A DNA stretch of 12,769 bases from Spirochaetaceae bacterium (lineage in GTDB: Bacteria; Spirochaetota; Spirochaetia; Treponematales; Breznakiellaceae), in the NCBI GenBank assembly GCA_031279965.1, contig JAITHM010000040.1, positions 1 through 12,769 of the forward strand. Direction: 5' to 3'. The notes beneath the pieces are model-generated. The model did not search any database, was not told the origin of the DNA, and saw only the letters and a program-made list of their open reading frames with translations. Shown piece by piece: positions 6,810-12,769 of this stretch. How positions within the stretch are numbered: position 1 is the first letter of the stretch; each line of letters begins with the position of its first letter. A program made the translations under genes and the position numbers.

Positions 6810-8468
6810 TTATTTTCCCTGTTCAAGACGCAGGGTTATTGTCGTTGTATCGCAAACTTCGCTGGGGCCGTAATATTGAATTGCACCAGGATAGACAAAA
6901 CTTGTTGTAACTGCCCAGGTATCGCGGGCGGCGGCAAATGTTTTGAACGGAGCGCCGTCCAGTTCAACCAAAGCCTTCTTGATAACAGGCTTTTCTGCAC
7001 CGTGGCGTTTTTCGATATTCATCATCATTGTAAGCGGTACACCGCCGGCCTTCCACTGTGCCGCAGGTGCGGTAAGATTTCGCACACTGGAGATATACCC
7101 GGTGAGTCCAGCGGCAATCAGCACAAAGGCACTGTACCCAAGGCTGTAGCAATAATCCGCATCAAAGTTAGAAGGCGCAGCGGCGCGGCCTTCGTAGCCA
7201 AAGAAGTGCCCCAGTGGTAAAAAACTCCCCTTATAAGAGCCTTCTTTCTTCATTTTTTTAAGCCGTTCTTCCAGCATCCCCATAAGGAGCTTTTCTGTTT
7301 CAATACGGGAAACCTGCACATTGCCGTGCGAATCGCGGTCAATCAGAAGTTGTTTAGCAATCTCTGCCGGAATGCTTTTGAAAGCGGCGCAGCTTTCGGC
7401 GCTGAGTTTTTTTTCAAAAAATGCAAGTTGTGCGGCAAAATTATCCAAAACAGCAAATTCATCTTTATGCGCGGGGATAATATCGTTTATTTCGGCAATA
7501 AGTTTTTTCATTTCGGGGATGAATTCAACAAGACCTTCGGGGATGAGTACGACTCCAAAATTTTCACCTTTTTCTGCCCGGCGGACGATAGCTGCGCTGA
7601 TTTCGTCAATAAGCGCACCCAGCGACAGCTTTTTTTGTTCGACTTCTTCCGAAATAAGACAGATGTTCGGATGGGTCTGAAGTGCCGCTTCAAGGGCGAT
7701 ATGGCTGGCAGCTCGTCCCATTAACTTGATAAAGTGCCAGTATTTTTTTGCGCTGTTCGCGTCCCGCATGATGTTTCCAATAAGTTCACTGTAGGTCTTT
7801 ACCGCGGTGTCAAAACCGAAGGATGTTTCGATAAGCTCATTTTTTAGATCGCCGTCTATCGTTTTGGGACAGCCAATGACTTGTGTTGCCGCGCCGTTTG
7901 CAAGGAAATATTCGGCAAGAAGCGCCGCATTGGTATTGCTGTCGTCACCACCGATAATGACCACCGCGTCAAGTTTGTTCTTTTTAGCTGTTTCCAGTGC
8001 CGCAGCGAATTGTTCAGGGGTTTCTATTTTTGTCCGGCCTGAACCTATCATGTCAAAACCACCGGTATTCCGGTGGGCATCAACGATTTCAGCGGTAATT
8101 TCCTGAAATTTATTGTTGGTAAGACCAGCTGGTCCGCCGGTAAATCCGAAAAGCCGCGAAGCTGAATTTTCCTTTTTAAGGCCGTCAAACAGTCCTGCAA
8201 TGACATTATGGCCGCCAGGAGCCTGCCCGCCGGAAAGTATTACACCAACAGTACGCGCCTTTGGCTTTATCGAGCCTTTTCCCGGCTGAAAACTGGCGAT
8301 TGGCTTTCCAAAATTATGCTTAAAAATACTCCGCAGCTCGGTCGCATTGGCAACGGCGCTGGTTGGCGCGCCCAAATCCACAGAAATTTCGGAAACTTGC
8401 CCCGCAAGAACGGCAGGAAGCTTCGGTTTATACCCATAACGGGCTTTTTGCAATTCTGAAATAGTCAT
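6810..8468 (-). CDS. pfp: Pyrophosphate-dependent 6-phosphofructokinase (long form)
   Basis: This enzyme catalyses the reversible phosphorylation of fructose 6-phosphate to fructose 1,6-bisphosphate with PPi, the glycolytic step used by treponemes. Its 552 residues match the long PFP class, against about 320 for ATP-PFK. Key motifs are SGGQAPGG (79-86), GGDDS (173-177), PKTIDGDL (201-208) and MGR (250-252, substrate binding). GGDD together with the lysine in PKTIDGD is the established signature of PPi rather than ATP use. The ATG at 8468 has AGGAG about 7 nt upstream, fixing the start. corA follows 5 nt after the stop, and the pair probably forms an operon. Transcription must start in the region shared with the divergent flaA genes, near a 14-base homopolymer. 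Identification is firm. Confidence 0.97.
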   Translation of the reverse strand: MTISELQKARYGYKPKLPAVLAGQVSEISVDLGAPTSAVANATELRSIFKHNFGKPIASFQPGKGSIKPKARTVGVILSGGQAPGGHNVIAGLFDGLKKENSASRLFGFTGGPAGLTNNKFQEITAEIVDAHRNTGGFDMIGSGRTKIETPEQFAAALETAKKNKLDAVVIIGGDDSNTNAALLAEYFLANGAATQVIGCPKTIDGDLKNELIETSFGFDTAVKTYSELIGNIMRDANSAKKYWHFIKLMGRAASHIALEAALQTHPNICLISEEVEQKKLSLGALIDEISAAIVRRAEKGENFGVVLIPEGLVEFIPEMKKLIAEINDIIPAHKDEFAVLDNFAAQLAFFEKKLSAESCAAFKSIPAEIAKQLLIDRDSHGNVQVSRIETEKLLMGMLEERLKKMKKEGSYKGSFLPLGHFFGYEGRAAAPSNFDADYCYSLGYSAFVLIAAGLTGYISSVRNLTAPAAQWKAGGVPLTMMMNIEKRHGAEKPVIKKALVELDGAPFKTFAAARDTWAVTTSFVYPGAIQYYGPSEVCDTTTITLRLEQGK

Positions 8469-8546
8469 TGACTTCTCCTTACATGGTAAGCCTTCGATTG
8501 TAACGGGAAGCCGCTGGAATTGGAAGTGGTATTCAGGTACTTTACA

Positions 8547-8560
8547 TTTTTTTTTTTTTT
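8547..8560. repeat. 14-base poly-T tract (poly-A on minus strand) in divergent promoter region
   Basis: There are fourteen consecutive T residues on the plus strand between the divergent pfp and flaA genes. The tract lies about 40 bp upstream of the flaA -35 box. It falls where the minus-strand pfp promoter would be expected. Tracts this long are prone to slippage and also bend DNA. It is by far the longest homopolymer in the window. Confidence 0.95.
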
Positions 8561-8585
8561 ACCGATAATAAAGTGATTTTGTCAG
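8556..8585 (-). promoter_or_regulatory. Candidate pfp-corA promoter running into the A-tract
   Basis: Read on the minus strand, CTGACA (8585-8580, 5 of 6 to the -35 consensus) is followed after 18 nt by TAAAAA (8561-8556, 4 of 6 to the -10 consensus), whose As are the beginning of the 14-A tract. An alternative reading places the whole A-tract in the spacer between TTATCG and TAAAGT. Neither is strong, so this is a tentative site. Confidence 0.25.
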
Positions 8586-8600
8586 ATGCGTTCTACGGGT

Positions 8601-8629
8601 TTGACAGAGTCGTGGCATACTGCTATAAT
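8601..8629 (+). promoter_or_regulatory. Consensus sigma-70 promoter for the flaA genes
   Basis: TTGACA (8601-8606), a 17-bp spacer and TATAAT (8624-8629) match the housekeeping sigma consensus at all twelve positions with ideal spacing. The TG at 8621-8622 also provides an extended -10. Transcription should begin near 8636, giving a leader of about 38 nt before the ATG at 8674. A 5-bp dyad (CGTGG 8611-8615 and CCACG 8632-8636) flanks the -10. In spirochaetes flaA genes are generally read by the housekeeping sigma factor, in contrast to many other flagellar genes. Confidence 0.93.
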
Positions 8630-8662
8630 GACCACGTGATTTTTAGATGGAGAGCAGAGATA

Positions 8663-8667
8663 AGGAG
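8663..8667 (+). promoter_or_regulatory. Shine-Dalgarno sequence fixing the first flaA start
   Basis: AGGAG lies 6 nt before the ATG at 8674. An upstream in-frame ATG at 8647 would add nine residues in front of the signal peptide. It has no such site and lies only about 11 nt from the predicted transcription start, so 8674 is preferred. Confidence 0.85.
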
Positions 8668-8673
8668 ATCCGT

Positions 8674-9510
8674 ATGAGAACAGGCAATTTGCGAGCCATT
8701 TTTTGTATTGTCTTAGCAAATTTAATCAGTTTGCCAGTATTTAGTGATGCTGGCACAGTCGAGATGGAGTCTAGAATCCTTGACAAATTTGATGGCTCCC
8801 CCTATGTAGTTGATGGAGAGGAATATCACTACACATGGAAAGTTGCGGCAAGCAAATTTGCTACCAAAACTGGAGAACAGGCGTTCCCTGTGATAAATGT
8901 GATTACAACAGGCCCTACAGCACTTACCAGAATGGCAGGTGATACTGGTGCAAAAAGCCTGGGTATTCAGGGAGCGTTTGACCGTACTGGCTTTAACTGG
9001 ATTGATATCTATCCAACGCGCACCGATGATGCTGATGGCACTCCAGCGGAGATTCCGCTGCTTGGCCGAACACGCTTTCTCGATGTGTGGGTATGGGGAT
9101 CAAATCTGAATTATCGCCTTGAAGCGTATATTCGGGATAACCGTGGAGTAATGCATGTCATTCCCATGGGCAGTCTGAGGTATACTGGTTGGAAGAATCT
9201 GCGGAGTGCGGTTCCAACAGGTATTCCGATGGTGTCTAATGTAATTCCGCGTTCGACTCATTCGACAAGCTTTGTTAAATTCCGCCTTTGGACTGATCCT
9301 AAAGAGCGCACCTATGTTGATATTGAGCGAGATAAAGTTGGTAAAATAACGCGGATAGTTCCGTTTTATGTCTACCTTTCTCAGCTAAAGGTGCTCTCCG
9401 ATATTTATGAGACAATTTATGACGGAGACGAACTTGCCAATCCCAAAGTTACAACACGGCTTTGGTCTGGGGCTGGCGGAGATGGCGGTGCTGCCGCGCA
9501 GGGCCAATAA
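8674..9510 (+). CDS. flaA: Flagellar filament outer layer protein FlaA, paralogue 1
   Basis: This is an exported component of the sheath around the periplasmic flagellar filament of spirochaetes. It is 278 residues from the ATG at 8674. It begins with a signal peptide: basic MRTGNLR, a hydrophobic core (about 8-22) and a probable cleavage near FSDA (23-26). The FlaA domain contains a conserved block at about 136-180 (LDVWVWGSNLNYRLEAY, then GSLRYTGWKNL). This block aligns by eye with the downstream gene (VSVWVAGRNYNHRLYLL, then GRLNYQGWKKL). The C-terminus ends in a Gly/Ala tail. It is shorter than the major treponemal FlaA (roughly 350 residues), so it probably belongs to the shorter paralogue group that occurs as tandem pairs in treponemes. 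It is transcribed from a perfect sigma-70 promoter. The second flaA starts 22 nt after its stop, so the two form an operon. Confidence 0.9.
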   Translation: MRTGNLRAIFCIVLANLISLPVFSDAGTVEMESRILDKFDGSPYVVDGEEYHYTWKVAASKFATKTGEQAFPVINVITTGPTALTRMAGDTGAKSLGIQGAFDRTGFNWIDIYPTRTDDADGTPAEIPLLGRTRFLDVWVWGSNLNYRLEAYIRDNRGVMHVIPMGSLRYTGWKNLRSAVPTGIPMVSNVIPRSTHSTSFVKFRLWTDPKERTYVDIERDKVGKITRIVPFYVYLSQLKVLSDIYETIYDGDELANPKVTTRLWSGAGGDGGAAAQGQ

Positions 9511-9532
9511 AATTTAAGGAAGGTGAATAAAA

Positions 9533-10255
9533 ATGAAACGTTATCTAGCGATTTTTTTAGCGTTTACAACAATGGCTGTATTCGCACAGCAACCGGAAGA
9601 AATTGGAACACCTGATGCCGCCAGAATGGCTGACGGACTTCCACAGCAGGCATTACGGGAAGTTTCCGTTGATAAATTCGAACAGGAAGGCTACTGGAAG
9701 GCATATATTTCTACTGACTCTGGGTTTGCTTCGGGCAAACTTTTTAATGGTAGCCCGCTGGCAAAAAAACCAGTTCAGGGTGAAGAAGAGCTTAATATGA
9801 CTGACGATAAAGTATTAGGCGTAAAAGTAGACTTTCTTCGCCGCGGGCATTCAAACGTTTATATCAATACGACCCGCCCTGTTCCTATTGAGGGTATTAC
9901 AAAGACGGTCTCCGTATGGGTTGCCGGACGTAATTATAATCACCGGCTCTATTTGCTTATCCATGATTCCCGTGGGCATTATTTTGAACTTTACATGGGG
10001 CGCTTGAATTATCAGGGGTGGAAGAAACTGACGGTCTCCGTGCCGCCTCAACAGGCAAATGGCGACAATGGCATTATTCAGAATAACTATCACTATACTT
10101 CTAATGGCGGTATTAGCGTGATTGGTTTTAGAATTGAAGTTGATCCTATGGAAGCCTACGGAACCTACTATGTCTATTTTGACGATTTACGTGCGACAAC
10201 AGACCTTTTTGCAGAAGGCAACCGCGACCCCGACGATCCAAAAGACGATTGGTAG
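9533..10255 (+). CDS. flaA: Flagellar filament outer layer protein FlaA, paralogue 2
   Basis: This is a second FlaA-family sheath protein of 240 residues. The signal peptide is MKRYLAIFLAFTTMAVFA with probable cleavage after A18, before QQPEE. The FlaA core at about 124-171 carries VSVWVAGRNYNHRL and MGRLNYQGWKKLTVSVP, the block shared with the preceding gene. A further conserved stretch, YYVYFDDLRA (212-221), lies near the end, and the protein finishes with an acidic tail (RDPDDPKDDW). The ribosome-binding region AAGGAAGGTG (9516-9525) ends 7 nt before the ATG. It is transcribed with the upstream paralogue. The similarity of the pair outside the core is low, so they are probably an old duplication whose products do different jobs, for example in different parts of the sheath; that is inference. 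Confidence 0.9.
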   Translation: MKRYLAIFLAFTTMAVFAQQPEEIGTPDAARMADGLPQQALREVSVDKFEQEGYWKAYISTDSGFASGKLFNGSPLAKKPVQGEEELNMTDDKVLGVKVDFLRRGHSNVYINTTRPVPIEGITKTVSVWVAGRNYNHRLYLLIHDSRGHYFELYMGRLNYQGWKKLTVSVPPQQANGDNGIIQNNYHYTSNGGISVIGFRIEVDPMEAYGTYYVYFDDLRATTDLFAEGNRDPDDPKDDW

Positions 10256-10272
10256 AATCTTCTCTACAATCG
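10246..10272. terminator. Hairpin spanning the convergent flaA / DUF2804 stop codons
   Basis: CGATT and GTAGA (10246-10250 and 10252-10256, one bulged G at 10251) pair with TCTAC and AATCG (10263-10272) around a 6-nt loop, giving a 10-bp stem. It contains both stop codons. On the minus strand the stem is followed by TCTTTTGG, a short T-rich tail; the plus-strand tail is not T-rich. It is a candidate bidirectional terminator, better supported for the minus-strand gene. Confidence 0.45.
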
Positions 10273-11316
10273 AAGATAAATACTTTCTGCGTAGCCGCTA
10301 AGGTTACGCAGAATAATTTTTTCATCATTTTTTGTTTTAAGCATACCGTTAAAAATACCGACCGGCTTATAAAAATCAGCTTTTGAAAGAATAATATCAA
10401 ATCCTTTTTTTTTAATCTGTTTTTGTGGGGTAAAACTAAGATCAACCATGCCTTCAATATCTTCAATAACCCATGTTTTTTCGTGTCCAAGAGCATGAGT
10501 AATTTTGACAGGAGGCAAGGGGGTTAACATTCCGTTAACCCAAAGGGCGTTCTCATTGTTTTTTTGTGCTCCACGGGCATGGTTTTCTGTTAAACTAAAC
10601 CCAATAATAGTTCCATCATTGTCAAAGCCAAAGCCTGTAACCATATCTGAACGGGCAATATACGGAAAAAACCCTTTGCAATCCCGTACAAAGGCAAGTG
10701 TAGATTCTGGCGCAAAGGTATACTCAGTTTCTCCAATAACAATCGTTCCTCGTGCTCCTCCCAAATTTTTATACGAATAAACAGAGCGGTCTTCGGTAAA
10801 AAGCAGATTTGTAACTAGCGGCGGCCGTTTTCTTGTATCAAGATTAATTTCAAACTGTGCATCCATTACCGTAAGATCATCCAGTGGATTGATATCAAAT
10901 GAAAAAGCAATTGTGGACTCGTTAAGCCAATTATGCACGGAAAGCGAGTATCCCAACGTCTTGTATTCGAGAAAACTATCTCCCAGTGAATCGGGAAGCT
11001 GCCAAAAAGCAACCGGGAAATAATCAAAATAATATTTGGTTTCTCCGGTGGTTTTGTTTAAAAAAACGGCTTCAAGAAAACGAAAGAATTTAAGATTTGC
11101 AATGAGCGTATCGAAAAAAATTTCGTCGTTCTGTACAGTAAACGACTGCCATTCTTTAATTCTAAAATTGATCGCCCATTTGGGCAACGGAAATGAAAAT
11201 GGATGGGCAATGTCCATCAGATTGACACGCTCAAAAGGGCGCGTCCAGGTTCCCTGCACCGGTTTGCCGGATATCACAGGATACGGCACAGGCGGCTGAA
11301 TATCGCGTGTATACAT
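10264..11316 (-). CDS. DUF2804 family protein
   Basis: This 350-residue protein has no signal peptide or membrane segment. Its motifs match the uncharacterised DUF2804 family: an N-terminal block (GKPVQGTWTRPFERVNL, about 17-33), KEWQSFT (54-60), DCKGFFPY (212-219), GFSLTEN (239-245), NALWVNG (256-262), DLSFTP (292-297), YKPVGIFNGML (316-326) and a terminal GYAE (341-344). Its make-up is beta-rich with many aromatics. No catalytic function is known for the family and I do not assign one. The ATG at 11316 is the first possible start after an in-frame stop (TAA, four codons upstream). It lacks a clear Shine-Dalgarno. A weak TTGATG / TAAACA pair lies upstream on the minus strand. It appears to be a single gene, convergent with flaA and divergent from the HD-GYP gene. 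Confidence 0.8.
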   Translation of the reverse strand: MYTRDIQPPVPYPVISGKPVQGTWTRPFERVNLMDIAHPFSFPLPKWAINFRIKEWQSFTVQNDEIFFDTLIANLKFFRFLEAVFLNKTTGETKYYFDYFPVAFWQLPDSLGDSFLEYKTLGYSLSVHNWLNESTIAFSFDINPLDDLTVMDAQFEINLDTRKRPPLVTNLLFTEDRSVYSYKNLGGARGTIVIGETEYTFAPESTLAFVRDCKGFFPYIARSDMVTGFGFDNDGTIIGFSLTENHARGAQKNNENALWVNGMLTPLPPVKITHALGHEKTWVIEDIEGMVDLSFTPQKQIKKKGFDIILSKADFYKPVGIFNGMLKTKNDEKIILRNLSGYAESIYLRL

Positions 11317-11377
11317 TTGGCAAGTTTACTTGTTATTTTTAACTTCGTGAAGCATGTTTAAAAAGAAAGCAAAAATA

Positions 11378-11415
11378 CATCAATTAAGCGCACGCACATC
11401 TTTAGTTAGTTGATG
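11378..11415. promoter_or_regulatory. Operator-like inverted repeat in the DUF2804 / HD-GYP divergent region
   Basis: CATCAATTAA (11378-11387) and TTAGTTGATG (11406-11415) are inverted copies with 9 of 10 positions matching, separated by 18 nt. The right arm covers the proposed -35 box of the HD-GYP promoter, where a bound regulator would block or control transcription. The two half-sites are about 28 bp apart centre to centre. No regulator is known; chance cannot be excluded in AT-rich DNA. Confidence 0.35.
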
Positions 11416-11437
11416 GAATGTGCCTTTTTGATATAAT
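11410..11437 (+). promoter_or_regulatory. Sigma-70-like promoter for the HD-GYP gene
   Basis: TTGATG (11410-11415, 4 of 6) and a perfect TATAAT (11432-11437) are separated by 16 nt. Transcription would begin near 11444, only about 15 nt before the ATG at 11459, so the leader would be very short. Confidence 0.65.
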
Positions 11438-11458
11438 ATAGCGGCTGTATCAGGAATT

Positions 11459-12604
11459 ATGAATCAATTTAGAGTAAATAGTATTAAACAAGGCTATTAT
11501 TTTTCTCAACCAGCGTATCTTGACGAAGGGTTCGTGGTACTTTCGCAAGAATCGCCTTTTACCAATGAGCTTGGAACAATACTTGCGCGGTGGGGTTTTA
11601 GTGTGCTTTCGAGCGATGGCGAACCGCAGATTCAATATAGCGGCAAAGTTTTTGAAGATAAAAATACCACTCATGTAAATGATACGGCAAAGATAAATGA
11701 AGCAGAACTGTATCTTACCGGACTTGAAGAATTTACCGCGCAGCTTTTTAAGCGTGTTGAAGAAGGTAAATCCATTACCTTTAGTAATGTTGCGGTAAAA
11801 GTGCGCGAACTGTACGAAAAAATAAAAACTGAGCGTAAATACCTTTTTCAGTTTAACAGCAGCCATCAAAACACTGAAAATTCTACTCCAGAAAGAGTTA
11901 ATGCTGCTCATGCTGTGCGTTCTACGCTTATTTCTTTGGTTATTGGAATATACCTTAAATTGCCCATTCACAGGCTTATTGAACTTGGAGCCGCCGCACT
12001 GGTGCATGAAATTGGCATGGCAAAATTACCGCCGCAGGTGTATTTATCGCGGGAAAAACTTTCTCAGAAAGAGCTTGAAGTGCTCAAATTACATTCGTCG
12101 TACGGATTTCAGATACTTAAAATAAATGATTTTCCTTTGGCGGTATGCGCGGCAGCTCTTGAACATCATGAGCGAGAAAATGGCGCGGGATATCCCCGGA
12201 AATTATCCGGCGATAAAATTAATTTTTATTCAAAAATAATTGCTGTTGCCTGTTCATACTCGGCGATAACTGCATCACGCCCGCATCAAGATGCCCGCGC
12301 CGGCTACGAAGGCGTTACCGACATGCTCCGCAATGAAGGCAAACAGTACAATGATAGCATAGTCCGCGCATTGGTGTTTTCAATTTCAATCTACCCTATA
12401 GGGCAGTTTGTTGAGCTTTCTGATGGTACAAAAGGCCAAGTTGTTGATATTAATCCTGAAGATCCACGATTCCCGGTTGTGCAGATTTTTAGCGAACAAA
12501 CACCGGATGGTAAGAATAAAATCGTTGAAACCGCGCAAAACGGCATCTGTATTACTCGCCCGCTTGACAAAGATGAGGCGCTCGCTGCTGTTAAAAGAGA
12601 CTAA
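11459..12604 (+). CDS. HD-GYP-domain protein with altered active site
   Basis: HD-GYP domains normally hydrolyse cyclic di-GMP using an Fe/Mn centre. This 381-residue cytosolic protein has an N-terminal region of about 130 residues that I do not recognise from a named domain (NSIKQGYYFSQPAYLD at 7-22). The HD-GYP domain (about 145-315) follows, then a C-terminal beta-rich extension (about 315-375). Conserved parts are H151, H212, the HH pair 236-237 and NGAGYP (241-246), the GYP signature. Changed parts are HDIGK, which reads HEIGM (183-187), and the later VADxxDA element, which reads VACSYSA (263-269), losing both Asp. So at least three canonical catalytic or metal-binding positions differ. 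It may hydrolyse poorly, use a different metal set, or act as a cyclic-dinucleotide sensor. The weak ribosome-binding site AGGA lies just before the ATG. It is probably transcribed alone. Confidence 0.88.
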   Translation: MNQFRVNSIKQGYYFSQPAYLDEGFVVLSQESPFTNELGTILARWGFSVLSSDGEPQIQYSGKVFEDKNTTHVNDTAKINEAELYLTGLEEFTAQLFKRVEEGKSITFSNVAVKVRELYEKIKTERKYLFQFNSSHQNTENSTPERVNAAHAVRSTLISLVIGIYLKLPIHRLIELGAAALVHEIGMAKLPPQVYLSREKLSQKELEVLKLHSSYGFQILKINDFPLAVCAAALEHHERENGAGYPRKLSGDKINFYSKIIAVACSYSAITASRPHQDARAGYEGVTDMLRNEGKQYNDSIVRALVFSISIYPIGQFVELSDGTKGQVVDINPEDPRFPVVQIFSEQTPDGKNKIVETAQNGICITRPLDKDEALAAVKRD

Positions 12605-12622
12605 CAGTCATCCTTAAACTTA

Positions 12623-12650
12623 AACTCATGCCTACAGGTAAGCATGAGTT
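12623..12650. terminator. Hairpin between convergent HD-GYP and EF-G genes
   Basis: AACTCATGC (12623-12631) and GCATGAGTT (12642-12650) form a perfect 9-bp stem with a 10-nt loop, lying between two convergent stop codons (12604 and 12659). The minus-strand side is followed by TTAAGTTTAAGG, a weak T-rich tail; the plus-strand side has none. Its placement makes a shared terminator likely, though the tails are poor for a classic intrinsic terminator. Confidence 0.55.
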
Positions 12651-12658
12651 AGTCCGCG

Positions 12659-12769
12659 TTACTTACCCTGTTCCTTGCGCCGCTTCTCCTCGTAGTCTTT
12701 GATGAGCGCGTCCGAGATGCTCTGCGGAACCTTGCCGTATTTTTCAAACTCCATCGTGAACTCCGCCTT
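12659..12769 (-). CDS. fusA: Elongation factor G, C-terminal end; rest outside window
   Basis: The last 36 codons and the stop of a minus-strand gene run off the right edge. They read AEFTMEFEKYGKVP, then QSISDALIKDYEEK and a basic, Lys/Arg-rich end. The TMEFxKY block followed by a short helix is the characteristic C-terminus of the translocation GTPase EF-G. Codons strongly favour G or C in third position, like dnaK, as expected for a highly expressed translation factor. With so little sequence, which EF-G paralogue it is (spirochaetes often have two) cannot be told. Confidence 0.8.
   Translation of the reverse strand, partial: KAEFTMEFEKYGKVPQSISDALIKDYEEKRRKEQGK

Noticed and set aside
8647..8673. 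Upstream ATG at 8647 as the first flaA start
   Set aside because: It lies about 11 nt from the predicted transcription start, has no Shine-Dalgarno, and would put charged residues in front of an otherwise normal signal peptide starting at 8674.
11450..12007. Open minus-strand frame opposite the HD-GYP gene
   Set aside because: It has no recognisable motifs and is fully antisense to a well-supported gene.
1..12769. Mobile element, CRISPR array, phage genes or attachment sites
   Set aside because: No transposase or integrase motifs, no regularly spaced repeats and no terminal inverted repeats were seen; the genes are ordinary chromosomal genes.

Overview
The window looks like chromosomal DNA of a spirochaete, most likely a Treponema-type bacterium. 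Three things point there: two tandem FlaA genes (the outer-layer protein of spirochaete periplasmic flagella), a long PPi-dependent phosphofructokinase of the type treponemes use, and the overall gene content. G+C is near 50% overall. It is clearly higher in dnaK and the elongation-factor G end than in the DUF2804 and HD-GYP genes. All larger genes are intact, apart from the two cut by the window edges. I see no transposase, integrase, CRISPR array, tRNA or rRNA. No stretch longer than about 205 bases lacks a gene.

Left block, plus strand (1-5824): the C-terminal part of dnaK, then dnaJ; a small anti-sigma-factor-type ATPase/kinase (RsbW/SpoIIAB fold); a multi-STAS anti-anti-sigma-type protein; a membrane-anchored divergent polysaccharide deacetylase (YibQ family) whose start codon overlaps the STAS stop; and tyrS. 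The ATPase and STAS genes form a partner-switching pair beside the chaperone genes, with no sigma factor or PP2C phosphatase visible here. The STAS protein seems to carry a third, degenerate STAS repeat.

Middle block, minus strand (5821-8468): pfp (PPi-dependent phosphofructokinase) followed after 5 nt by corA (divalent-cation channel), very probably one transcript. The corA and tyrS stop codons overlap tail to tail.

A divergent intergenic region (8469-8673) holds a 14-T tract and a perfect-consensus sigma-70 promoter (TTGACA, 17-bp spacer, TATAAT with TGn) driving two flaA paralogues (8674-10255). These meet a convergent DUF2804 gene (10264-11316) at a hairpin spanning both stop codons.

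Right block: a plus-strand HD-GYP-domain gene (11459-12604) with its own sigma-70-like promoter and an overlapping dyad. It keeps the GYP motif, but several canonical catalytic and metal-binding positions are changed (HD to HE, following K to M, later D to C). It converges on the 3' end of an elongation factor G gene at the window edge, with a hairpin between them.

No clearly new multi-gene system is evident. The points most worth a second look are the altered HD-GYP active site, the triple-STAS protein with its kinase next to dnaKJ, the homopolymer tract at the pfp/flaA divergent promoter, and the strength of the flaA promoter.
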